A DNA stretch of 64,000 nucleotides, from positions 14,488,001 through 14,552,000 of the forward strand of contig NC_135365.1 in the NCBI RefSeq assembly GCF_051622035.1. The letters are read 5' to 3'. The DNA comes from Arctopsyche grandis (lineage: Eukaryota; Arthropoda; Insecta; Trichoptera; Hydropsychidae). Under the pieces are notes generated by a model, which did not search any database, was not told the origin of the DNA, and was given only the letters and a program-made list of their open reading frames with translations. Numbering within the stretch: the stretch's first letter is position 1; each line of letters opens with the position of its first letter. Made by a program: the position numbers and the translations under genes. This document shows, in pieces, positions 12,301 through 24,994 of this stretch.

Positions 12301-12350
12301 GGTTGCAAAGTATTCCGGTGCTGTTGCAAAGTGCTCAGGTACGGTTGCAA
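12281..12350 (+). repeat. 21-bp tandem repeat
   Basis: Units start GTTGCAAAGTGCTCGGGTGC at 12281, 12302 and 12323, with a partial unit at 12344. The 13190 region carries a single unit. It is part of a GC-richer repeat block. Confidence 0.8.
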
Positions 12351-12562
12351 AGTTGCGGCAACAGTTACAGCAACAATTCGGGTTGCAGTTGCAAAGCAGT
12401 GAGGACGTCGCGAACTGCAACTGCGAGACATAACATTAAACTGCAGCTCAGAGAGTTCGCTCAGGTAGCGGAATTTGAACAAACTCAAAGGGTTCGACAC
12501 GAGTTCGCCGGAGTTGGTAAGGACGTTGTTTGTGTTGCATGGGTGTAATTGCATATACTATA

Positions 12563-12710
12563 TAGCTACGTCCACACCAACGATATTTAACATTTTTCGA
12601 ATTTTCCATATCCAGTTCCCATATTGCAACCTGTGGTTGCTATTTAGGAACTGGTTATGGAAAAAATCCTAAATATCGGGTGTAGATATCGGTAGTGTGG
12701 ACGTAGCCTA
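12563..12710. mobile_element. MITE with TA duplication
   Basis: Terminal inverted repeats TAGCTACGTCCACAC at the left and, inverted, TAGGCTACGTCCACAC at the right continue into matching GATAT-containing subterminal arms. TA flanks both ends (12561-12562 and 12711-12712), as for Tc1/mariner-type elements. A half copy with ATGGACGTAGCTAT is at about 37119. Confidence 0.65.
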
Positions 12711-12827
12711 TAGGTTTGCGGTGATTGAACTTGTGCGTGGACTGCTGTAGTAACTAGGTAAGTACACGTCAGTTTTGGTGAGGACGGTTTTTTGACTTGC
12801 ATATAGATTTGCGGGGTCTACCCTACG

Positions 12828-13093
12828 GGATCGAATTAGAAATGCACGAAAAGCCAAAGATCGAAAATCGAAAGATCTTAAGTCGAAAGATAAAAAAAAA
12901 GTTTTCCTCCCGTAATGTGCGCGCGCAGAATACGGGAGGAAAAGCCTGTTCCCGTTGTATCCTGCTTGCGAAAATTAAGTGAGTATGTACCGTTTACCAT
13001 GCACCCTTTTTTTTGATCTTTCGACTTAAGATCTTTCGATTTTCGATCTTTGCCTTCCGATATTTGGTTTTTAGTGCATTTCTAATTCGATCC
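12828..13093. mobile_element. Foldback element with long arms
   Basis: The left arm from 12832 (ATTAGAAATGCAC ... AAAGATCGAAAATCGAAAGA) is the inverted match of the right arm ending near 13090 (TCTTTCGATTTTCGATCTTT ... GTGCATTTCTAAT). The spacer contains TGTGCGCGCGCAGAATACGG. The same arm sequence is found near 27960-27996 and the spacer motif at 28098-28118. Confidence 0.75.
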
Positions 13094-13323
13094 AGTGAGG
13101 TGCAACCAGATTTGCGGTACCTGACGAACCGAGCGAACTTTTGCAGCAGCTTTGTGAGTACACCCTGTTGCTGTAGCTCAATGTGCTCGGGTGCGGTTGC
13201 AAAGTTGCTTCAACTTGGTGAATACGGGGCTTAAGATGTCCGTATCGGTCTTCAGCGGCTCGGGACAGATCTTCGGCACTCATATCGGTCCACATGCGCA
13301 TGTTTCGAAGCTAAGACAACTTA

Positions 13324-14034
13324 GACTGGCCGCGCACTAGGCAGCCAGGCTGCCGCAGCCAATCTAACATACAGTGGCTCATTGGAGCCCGCGCACTAGG
13401 CAGCCAAGAATTCCTGGCTGCGGTAGCCAATAGATCGCGTACGATTGCACGGCAGCCAGCTGGCTGCACGCAGCCAGAGCCTGCAAGGTATAATGTATGT
13501 GGCTAGTATGTGGCTGCCTTCAGTCTCCGCGCACTTGAAGTAGCAGCCAGAAGTTTTACGCCGCGGATAGCGAATAGAATCCCAGAGACTGTGTGACCTT
13601 TCAAGGATTATCTGTAACGGATATCTGTTAACGGATTAAATCGTAAGGCAATATGGGATATGTCTTCAGAAGAATATAGTGATCGAGATGTGAAAAAACG
13701 AAGATGGTAGGAAATCACAAATACAAAGTGTGAGGAAAGCTTGGTTTTATTAATCTTACATATATGTTTACCATCGATGGCACCAATGCAATTGGGAAAA
13801 TTTGCATTTTTATTGAAACCATTTGCTATCTCAATCCATCTTTCTCCATTCAATTCTGGAAACGCTGTTTGTTTGAATGAATGAATCCAAAATCTTCTCT
13901 TTGCTTTGCGTTTCTTACGAAACAAGAGGTAAAGAATTATTTATTCTACGCTTGACGGAAAGGTGACTACTGGCCGTCGACTCTGGCTGCCGAAACTGGC
14001 TGCGGCAGCCTGGCTGCCTAGTGCGCGGCCAGCC
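13324..14034 (-). mobile_element. PIF/Harbinger transposon, degenerate
   Basis: It is bounded by TTA duplications (13321-13323 and 14035-14037). Left end GACTGGCCGCGCACTAGGCA and right end, inverted, GGCTGGCCGCGCACTAGGCA are near-perfect terminal repeats rich in GGCAGCC/GGCTGCC. Inside, minus-strand 13608-13925 encodes a transposase piece with FPNCIGAIDGKHI, the hallmark block holding the first catalytic Asp of HARBI1-type nucleases. At 711 bp it is far too short for a full element, so it is an internally deleted copy. Confidence 0.9.
13608..13925 (-). pseudogene. Harbinger (DDE_4) transposase fragment
   Basis: This 105-codon frame contains FPELNGERWIEIANGF followed by NANFPNCIGAIDGKHI. In HARBI1-like transposases this block surrounds the first catalytic Asp. 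The flanking N- and C-terminal catalytic regions are missing, and the sequence after DGKHI quickly loses similarity. Confidence 0.82.
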
Positions 14035-14039
14035 TTAGA

Positions 14040-14690
14040 CAACCAATATCACATCTACATAGCTTGAAAGAAAAGAAACAAAATTCGCAAATCAAGAGAC
14101 GGCAACGTCGCCCCCGACGACGGTAGAATGTTGTGCGCAGTGGCGTGACTGTGGGTCTTCGACGCGTTGCGCCGGGCGCGTCCCATCCGCCGGTCGCTGC
14201 CTGCCCCCCCTCCCCTCCCCCCTTCCCGCGTCCGCCTCTCTCTTCACTCCCCTGCCCCTGCCCCTGCCCCTCCCCTTGCGGCTGCCACGTCCGAGTGAGC
14301 GAGACGCGGACGTGAGCGAGCGGCGTCCGGCGCGCGAGTGATCGCCGATCGCACTCATGCCCAGACATCGCTCGCTGCTTGTAGCCACAATTTGCAGGCA
14401 GATGCGAATGCGAATGCAAGTACGATGCTCAAGTGGCAGGTAGCACGGCGTGCAAATAAACACGCGTCGCGTCACATGGCGCCCGCCTGTCAAACTTGAC
14501 AGCGCTGCTCCTCCCCCGCCCCGTTCTCGTTGTCGATGCACGCGGTTTGCACCCTTATCGCACCTCGCTAGTATCGCCGCTCGGCCTGCTAATTGGCGCT
14601 CTCACTACGGTGATTTTCGTGCGGACCGACGCCAACCAACACGCCGACCAATTTCAAAACAAAAACACGCGAACCGTCTAGTCTTCGGTT
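14040..14690. promoter_or_regulatory. Orphan CpG island
   Basis: GC/CpG-rich sequence occurs in an AT-rich desert. It has polypyrimidine CCCCTGCC repeats near 14245-14275 and the palindrome TGTCAAACTTGACA near 14488. Overlapping frames on both strands are Arg/Ser/Pro-rich and not protein-like, so I do not call a gene. It may be a promoter with a non-coding first exon, direction unknown. Confidence 0.5.
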
Positions 14691-15111
14691 TGCACGCACT
14701 CTTTCTTATCTACGATGCGAATGAGCGCTTTTTATTATTTTTCAAAATTCTACAAAAACGTGTCTCGGTTATCCATTTTTTTTCATTTCCGTAGATGTTT
14801 CTAGAATCATTTTCCTCGATGAATATGATCGTGCCGTGGGAAAAATGCTACGGTAGTTTCTCCGTTACGTTCTTGATGGAAAAACATTTTTATATGTACG
14901 CAAGTCTAGAGAATATTTGCCAAACTTTTATATAAAAAATAAAACTGTTTTTAATATTTGTTACATAAAATTTGTAAAAAAATTAAACGTGGAGCATTTT
15001 TAATTAACAAATGCACATTGGACGGAATATCTAATCAACAGGGACAAATTTAGTATAAAATTTACATTGCTAAATTGGCCGGCAACAACCGCCTCGCCCT
15101 TTTTTTTTTTA

Positions 15112-15334
15112 AACAAGCTTTTTATTAGCTTCACTCTGTTAGTTCAGTAGCATTCCTGCCCGTCAAAAACCTGTGATCTGATTTTGAACCATTTCCACTC
15201 TTCAGGGGATTAACCAACATTGAAGTAATTTTAAATAAAAATTGAGTGGCAGAAATTAAAATTTTGCCTCCCCCTTTCTAAATTTAGGATATAGGATTAT
15301 ATATAACAGAGTGAGGCTAATTGAAAGCTTGTAA
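15112..15334. repeat. Inverted-repeat element
   Basis: ACAAGCTTTTTATTAGCTTC and ACTCTGTTAG at the left are mirrored by ATAACAGAGTGAGGCTAATT and GAAAGCTTGT at the right, about 220 bp end to end. The interior has no coding sequence. It is probably a MITE; I could not define the target duplication. Confidence 0.55.
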
Positions 15335-15664
15335 GAATGGACAGTTATAAGAGGAAAAATAGGCCTTGGGCGAAAAATTTTCGAAAATCCTTTTATACAT
15401 ATGTACTTATGAATAAATATGTACATATGTACATTTATTTTTACTCTTTACTTTCGTTTGATTTTTTTTTTTTTGAAAAAATATCATACATTTACAAAAA
15501 AGAACCGAATTTTAAACTAAAATACAAATAAACAGATCAACAACCATACATTTTGAAAATATTACTAGAATTCGACACGCTGTACTTTATTGTTCATTAT
15601 TTTAATTTGAAAAAAAATTATTAACTTTTAAAAAATCTTAGTATTAATTTTAAATTTCACACAT

Positions 15665-15910
15665 CATAAAGGTGCAGACACATACGAGAGATACGTGAAA
15701 CATTTCTGAGATCGTTTTGGGGATGAAAAAAAGACGCTGGAACGCCTAATCTATGCCATTGGGATCCTTGGCACTACTCACCACCTGGAGTGTTTTCGGT
15801 GATATTTTATCTTTATATTGACATAGATTTGTCAGTGATCGATAATGGTTTCCCATATTTGAAGAATTTTAGGAGAAACTTGTCGAAATAATAAGATAGT
15901 ACGAATTAAT
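15665..15910 (+). repeat. Interspersed repeat shared with 35940-36115
   Basis: CCTGGAGTGTTTTCGGTGAT, then AGTGATCGATAA and AACTTGTCGAAATAATAA, occur in the same order near 35993-36090. It has no coding content and its class is unknown. Confidence 0.6.
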
Positions 15911-16494
15911 AATAAGACAAAAACAGCTGAAGTCTACCTAAGCGTGCCGTGCCATACTTTTGAGTTTGGTATTACCATAAATTTTCTTGCACTCGATCAA
16001 GTCAACAAACGGCTCACTAGTTCATTCGAAAATCTTAACCGGCTCGCACGAGTCGAACCGAGCCGGCTCCAACATCCCCTTGCCTATATCACATTACAAG
16101 CTAAACCATGGCAAGGAATAATAATAACGAAAAGTAGGCTGAGCTATTTCAGTTGGTTTTCCACGTCAATATATTTCAATTTGTATAATACATCTATTAT
16201 CAGTTCGATCTTGAAAGAATACCTCACACATAGTTTATAGTCATTACTTTAAGTTCACAATTCCTGCCTATCCTTATTAAATTAATTTAAAAGTGCTAAA
16301 TATAATTTAGGCCGCTTTAGTATGGATTGTGGATTATTTTCCTAACGGCGCTGTTAAATTCGTTTTCAATACGTATTACCATAAATTGGTGTGACAATAT
16401 GGAGCGCAGGTGGCAAACACATTTTGGAAGAAACTAACCAGATCCTTATGTATCAGTGTTCAAAAACAGAAATCTCTCTGTTTTTTTATTTTAT

Positions 16495-16604
16495 TTTGTC
16501 GCACAGTCTTACTTACGTGTGCGCGAGCAGGATACGAGGGGACTCGGTATAATATCACTTAGTCCCCTTGCTCGCGCACACGTAAGTTAGGCTGTGCGAC
16601 AAAA
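16495..16604. mobile_element. Near-perfect 110-bp palindrome (MITE core)
   Basis: TTTTGTCGCACAG ... TACTTACGTGTGCGCGAGCA is mirrored by TGCTCGCGCACACGTAAGTT ... CTGTGCGACAAAA around a short AT centre. It lies between CAGTGTT (16453) and AACACTG (about 16632). The GTGCGCGAGCAGGATAC word is related to the spacer of the elements at 12828 and 28042. Confidence 0.7.
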
Positions 16605-17249
16605 ACATGTATATATTCACGGCACAACACTGATATATGTATATAGAGAGAGATAGAATGCTAAAAAGGAAGCGTATCTTGAATTCTAGTTAAGTTTATG
16701 ATATGATATGATAGTTTATAATATGATACTATAAATAAATTAATTAAATTCCTAATTAAATGATGATGAATTCTTCTCATATTTTGAATCAACTTGTAAA
16801 TAAAAAAGTTTGATTCAAGTGTATTTCAATTGCTCACCTTTAGTTTGTTTAGTTTTGCGACTTTGATAAGAATATTGAAAAAGAAAATTATGCAAATATA
16901 AATTGCAGTATGTGTAAAAAGAATCGGCTATATTGAATGTTAGTAAGGCCATACATGAGTTTCTAAGAATTCTACTACACACTTTCACCGTCAACTTTGT
17001 TATAAGGTTGACGTATTGATAATATATTTTGGGTTTTATAAAACAATTAAGTTTTAAAAAAAATTTGATAAAAACATAAAACTGACCAATTTAGTGCAAA
17101 TTTTAAACATTCAAGATAATTTCGTTCGTGGAAAAGCAGTGTTTTTTAGATTTGTATTTGATCAGTCGGCGTTTTAGTAACGCTTGTCACTTAACAAAAG
17201 CTCATATAAAAACCCAGAGATTTTTTTTAAATATACAATTATTATTATT

Positions 17250-18425
17250 TATTTATTTATTTAATAGTTTTGGACCATTGTGGCATTACAGGAAGAACCT
17301 ATGTAATGCGCCACAATGGCCTACATTTGAAAAAGATATAAAAACAAGTAAACTGTAAATAAAGGAAAAAAGCAAAAGCAGAAAACATGGTAAAATAAAA
17401 TAATAAAAAAAAAGTAACAAAAGGAAAATAATACATCATTCAGAGAGAAAAAAAAATAACAAAAGTGTAAAAATTAAAAATAAAATCCATAAATCCCATT
17501 CTTTGTTTACACTGAGCAAAATTAAAATAGTATATAAAAATGTACAAAGGAGAAAGAAAAAGTAAAATAAAATAAAACAAAATATGAATAAAAAATAAAA
17601 TCACAGCGAGGCCCAAATGGAAGAGAGTAGATTAAGATTCCACTCATTCATCACATTCAAATTAAGAAAGTAATGATGAGCGCAGGTTACCAGATAAATA
17701 TGTTAATATAATATCCGACAATCTACGCTCCCCAAGGTGGAAAATATCATATTCAGGGACAGCAGCAACGATTTCATTGAGAAGTCGAATAGCTCTTGGA
17801 ATAGGAGCCATTCGAAAAAGAACTGTGCGAGCAGCAGGTACAACCATCAAATGATGATGTCTACCACGCACATAATTATTAGGGACATAAAGTCCCAACT
17901 GTTCCAGCAACAACGGGCATGACGTATTACAACGCAATAGCTGGAGAACGAAACGAATTAACGAGAAGTTTCTCCGAAGTTCAAGGGAATTATACCCAAG
18001 CATGCCCAAAAGGAAAGGAGTAGGATAGAGATATGGGTAGTACCCATACTCTTTCTTATAAAAAAAACGAAGAAATGCTTTTTGCACTTTTTCTATAATA
18101 AGAGAGTAGTTTGCTTCATGCGGATTCCACACAATTGCATTATACTCTAGCTTACTTCTAACAAGCGAGTTGAAAAGCTAGCGAGAAGACAAGGGGTTGG
18201 AGAATAATCTAGCATATCTCAAGACAAATCCAAGTCGACGAAAGGAAACGTCAGCGATTGTCTTGATGTGGTTGTGAAAGGTGAATTGAGGATCAAAAGT
18301 GATACCCAAGTCGACCATTGATTCCACGCGCTTCAACAATACGGATCCAATGGAATATCCGTGACAATAGAGCGTACAATTATATCTCTGTAATAAAATA
18401 TGGCCGACTACTAGTAAAGAATAGA
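17250..18425 (-). mobile_element. 5'-truncated LINE (CR1/Jockey-type)
   Basis: Minus-strand remnants of the C-terminal third of a reverse transcriptase are readable. About 18400-18180 shows VESMVDLGITFDPQFTFHNH, the VKDLGVxxDxxLxFxxH block. Then 18132-17662 shows WNPHEANYSLIIEKVQKAFL and the RRNF block. A stop at 18179 separates them in the same frame. An A-rich 3' UTR runs to about 17250. The endonuclease and RT core are absent. Confidence 0.75.
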
Positions 18426-19250
18426 ACAAAAAAAAATGGTATGTAAATGTGCCATGCGGTAGATAATATATGGTTTTTATTTCAATGTTTTTGTTGTGAT
18501 TATTATCGTTTGTATACATATATGTATGTATGTACCTACCGATTGTTATCAATTTCGTTCGTAGTACTACTCGGTTACTTTGTGTGTACGCTCAAAATAG
18601 AAACAATCCGAGTGAAACGTATGTAAACAGGAGTATTTTTAGTCTCGATTCGACTATAAATACTCAAATTACAATACGTATCTGTTGTATCGTTCCTGTG
18701 TGTGTGTAGCTCTCTCCCTTTGCGTTTTGAGAAAATCAATAAATTTGTACTTCGACGCAGGTGAATCCGGCGAAACCGATCATTAAAATTCGGAATCCAT
18801 TTCCAATTTATGCGGGATATACTCGTTTTTGTATCCGATATCCAATTGAATCGACACTATAAATACTAGTAATCGACACTAGTAATATTATATTCCAATT
18901 ACTAATAATATAAAGTCGTTTCGAATTAGAACTTATAAGTTATAAGCAAGCGTTTTGTAGTCTATTTTATTTTCCATAGTAGATTTATTGTAGAGTAGAG
19001 TAGAGTAGATCTGCCAGTTTAACTCGCAGAGCAACTAAACGCGTGTATACCAGGCAATTTAGTGTCAGTTTTTTTATTTCATTTCTAAAAATAATTAAAT
19101 TTAACTATGTACATATCAAGGATTATGCTACTAAATACAAGTGAAATAAATTTTCAATTATATTTAGTTTTTAATACTTTAGTGCTACTTAGTAACCTGG
19201 TTTGAAAGTAAAGCAAGTTTAAGAAATGATGATCACTGATGACTCATCAG

Positions 19251-19352
19251 TAGTCACCGGAGTCTGAGGGGGCCGTGTATTGTTCAAAGGTTGTAAATGC
19301 ATTGTTAAAGGTTTGCCGAACAATGGATAGCACTGTGACTATCCTACCTCTA
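19251..19352 (-). mobile_element. 102-bp hAT MITE, copy A
   Basis: It is flanked by a perfect 8-bp duplication CTCATCAG (19243-19250 and 19353-19360). Read in reverse it starts TAGAGGTAGGATAGTCACAG and ends CTCCGGTGACTA after inversion. It is nearly identical and equal in length to copies at 34135 and 39284. It landed inside a pre-existing palindrome (TTTAAGAAATGATGATCACT mirrored downstream). Confidence 0.88.
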
Positions 19353-19446
19353 CTCATCAGTGATCATCATTTCTTAAAGACAACATCAGTGATGAGTGAT
19401 GACTGATGAGTGATGATATTTAACTAAATTATTGGATGGGTATTTA

Positions 19447-20054
19447 CAGACCCGCGCCTAGGAGTTCGGCCGCCTGTATGCAAACTTAAATTGGCAGCTC
19501 TTTAATTTTATCAGCATTTGTATAAATCATATTAATAATAAAAATTTACTAAATGCGAGTAGTGCAAAAATCTTACGTTGTGATAAATTTTGTTGAAAAT
19601 TTTATTCACAATAAAATTACCCAGAGAAAGACAGAAAACCAAAACGTTTAGTTCTGAATAGGACCAAACGACAAGAGAGACTGAACGTTTTCACGTTCAT
19701 TCATGAAAATATAGTGTTTTTACCCCCAATCCCACATCTAGGACATTGTTCTTTCGATGACCAACCAATATTCAACATCCTTGAAGAAATACATCTGGCA
19801 GTCGCAAAGATAATAGAACATAAAATACTATGCGGACCGAAGCTTTATCAGCTCTCCCGTTATTTCCCCGAATTATATTATATTTTGGGTATGTTTCAAG
19901 TTGTAATTTGCAACAGCAATCTACAAGTATAAAACAAGACGATCTAAATGCTAAAAGTTTCGTATTTTTAAGAAATATCATTTTTTCGACTCTCGTTTCT
20001 TTCGGCCGCCTGTGTGCGTTGCACACATTTGTACATATGGTAGGCGCGGGCCTG
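19447..20054. mobile_element. Non-autonomous hAT element, copy 1
   Basis: It starts CAGACCCGCGCCTA and ends TAGGCGCGGGCCTG, an inverted pair, flanked by GGTATTTA (19439-19446) and GGTATTGA (20055-20062), a 7/8 match for a hAT duplication. The 608-bp body recurs at 32270-33025 and 61285-61656. The short open frames in it are not conserved proteins. Confidence 0.82.
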
Positions 20055-20062
20055 GGTATTGA

Positions 20063-21480
20063 TCAGGCTTCATTTCGAAACTAGGTCTAGCAATCTAGTG
20101 CAGGATGAGATAAGGTCATAAACTTCTGGATTTATGATTGGGGTTGATGTATTTAACTAGGTGGTCATTATAATGTTACGTGATCATATTACGTATAAAC
20201 TGAAGTACTACGTATGAATAATGAGGTACTATATATGTATGTGTATACTATACTATATTTCAATTCAACATTTGTGGAGGAAAACCTTTTGCGTAAACAA
20301 ACTATAATACTACACGTTCGAGAGCAATGTTGAACATTGGAGTACTAGAATATACGAATGTACATAGTAGATCTACCTTGACCTATACTTTCATTCTATT
20401 TGTGCCAGTTGTATGCAGCGCGCGTTTGTTCAATCGCGGGTCACGCATGCTCTTGTGATAAATTTTACTATATTAATATAATACTTATATAAATATTTAA
20501 TATAAATAATACTGCAGGACTAAGCTTAGAAAAAAAAACGATCATAAAACAGTAAATTCGGCCGTATAAAAAGTGGATTGACGAGTCAGATTCCTCGCTG
20601 GTATAACACCCAGAGACGACTTGAGTTCTTTTATATATTATAATATTTTCGTATGGAAATTCGGTAGAAAACAACCATTTGGAGAAGTTGAAAGTGAATT
20701 TTGATATTGAGTTGTAGTTGTTTGAAACACGGTAAAATGATATTTATCGACAAAAACCAACTATGTTATTACCCAGGTGCTAGTTAGTTTTAATCGATCT
20801 AAATTCATTTAACGAAACAAGGTAAGTATGGTAAATAGGAATTCGCAGAATTTGGCGTATGTTGTGATAAGAGAGTTATCACGGATAAAAAAGGATAAGA
20901 GGAATAAACACGAATGAATACTAAAAGGGAGCCAACTCTCTCCATTGTTCGCATGAGACTTGCTACAACGGTAAATCTTTCGAGCGTAGCCGACACGCTC
21001 GTTCTTTTTGCTTTGAAATTATTTAGCATTGCTCGAGTGTTCTCGAAAATATTTAAAATATCCTATATGAATCCATTTCAATAAAAAAAACATGGTAAAG
21101 ATTTTAAAGAACAAAAAATAGGTCTAAAAAGCATAAACTATTCATGTTCTACCATAAGAATCTAAACGATTCAAATTTTATAAACCTATCTAAGGATATA
21201 AAGATAGATATAATTATCTGAAGTTATAATTACATATACATATATATTAAGTTTAAAAATATTCGCTTTATATGAATATCTGAGCAATGTAATAGGAGGA
21301 AGTTTTGCATAATGGGTTATTTAATTTTTATGATATGGAGAAACCGTGAGATTTTTATGTGGTAATACGAGTTTGGAAGTGCTTTACAAATCTCTCATAG
21401 TCATAACATTGTAAATAGGTTTTTGAGGTCTTTATCCTATTATGCTGTACATTCACATTAGAATAATATAATACTATGAT
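20063..21480. other. AT-rich stretch, nothing recognised
   Basis: There is no exon, RNA or bounded repeat that I can support. Around 20405-20455 it is locally GC-richer, without coding features. Confidence 0.55.
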
Positions 21481-21489
21481 TACTAACCA

Positions 21490-22150
21490 AATAAAATAAA
21501 ATTGTAAAATAGAAAATGATCAGTAGATCAGTAGCTATTAAAATAGATATAAGATGTATTGTGAACATAATTTCGTAATAATAAAAAGCATTTAAAAATC
21601 AAAATCAAATATATAATTAGTGGTGTCACCCTAATGGTTTCAATGGGTTTCCGGAAACCCGTTGTTAAAAATCAAAAGTTTCTGGAAACCCGTTGTTAAA
21701 AATCAAAAGTTTCTGGAAACCCATTATTTAATCTAAAAATTCCTATAATTTTTGTCACTAATTATACAAATCTTGAAACATTAATGAACTTTCATTTAAT
21801 AGTGCCTTGGACGAAAAAAATGTATATATTTTCAAAATAATTTTATTGAAAAAAATTGGGGTGACACCACTGCATATAATTGTATTTAAATTGGAATCGT
21901 TAATAGAATCTATGATTGCTAATTGTAAAGTATGTGCCACACATTTTATTCCAATGAGATGAGGAAAAGAACAGTTCTCAATACAAGGTAGCATATTTGC
22001 TTCATAATCTTTTTCATAATTAATATTGTGGTTTTCTTCGTCTATTTTGATTTCTAACAACTTGTCAAATTTGATCATATTATCTCCGTTATCTGTTGTA
22101 ACAGAGTAGATTTGTATGATATAGATATTATATTTTTGTAAAAGTTTCAA
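21490..22150 (-). pseudogene. hAT transposase remnant split by a MITE
   Basis: Minus-strand codons encode VTTDNGDNMIKFDKLLEIKI, an acidic linker, then FPHLIGIKCVAHTLQLAIID. These are hAT transposase hallmarks (TTDNGxNM around a catalytic Asp, and the CxxHxLxL block). The frame is interrupted at 21874 by the MITE 21619-21873; beyond it the same frame reads on for about 20 codons (LLLRNYVHNTSYLF). It has no start codon context and is only a fragment. Confidence 0.78.
21619..21873. mobile_element. hAT MITE nested in hAT transposase relic
   Basis: Ends AGTGGTGTCACCC and, inverted, GCAGTGGTGTCACCCC are flanked by a perfect 8-bp duplication ATATAATT (21611-21618 and 21874-21881). Inside, a direct repeat containing TTTCTGGAAACCCGTTGTTA is present. 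The element is 255 bp and non-coding. Confidence 0.88.

Positions 22151-24994
<2,844 letters not shown>

Noticed and set aside
12281..12350. CRISPR-like array of 21-bp units
   Set aside because: Units are contiguous without spacers and the DNA is eukaryotic; it is a tandem repeat.
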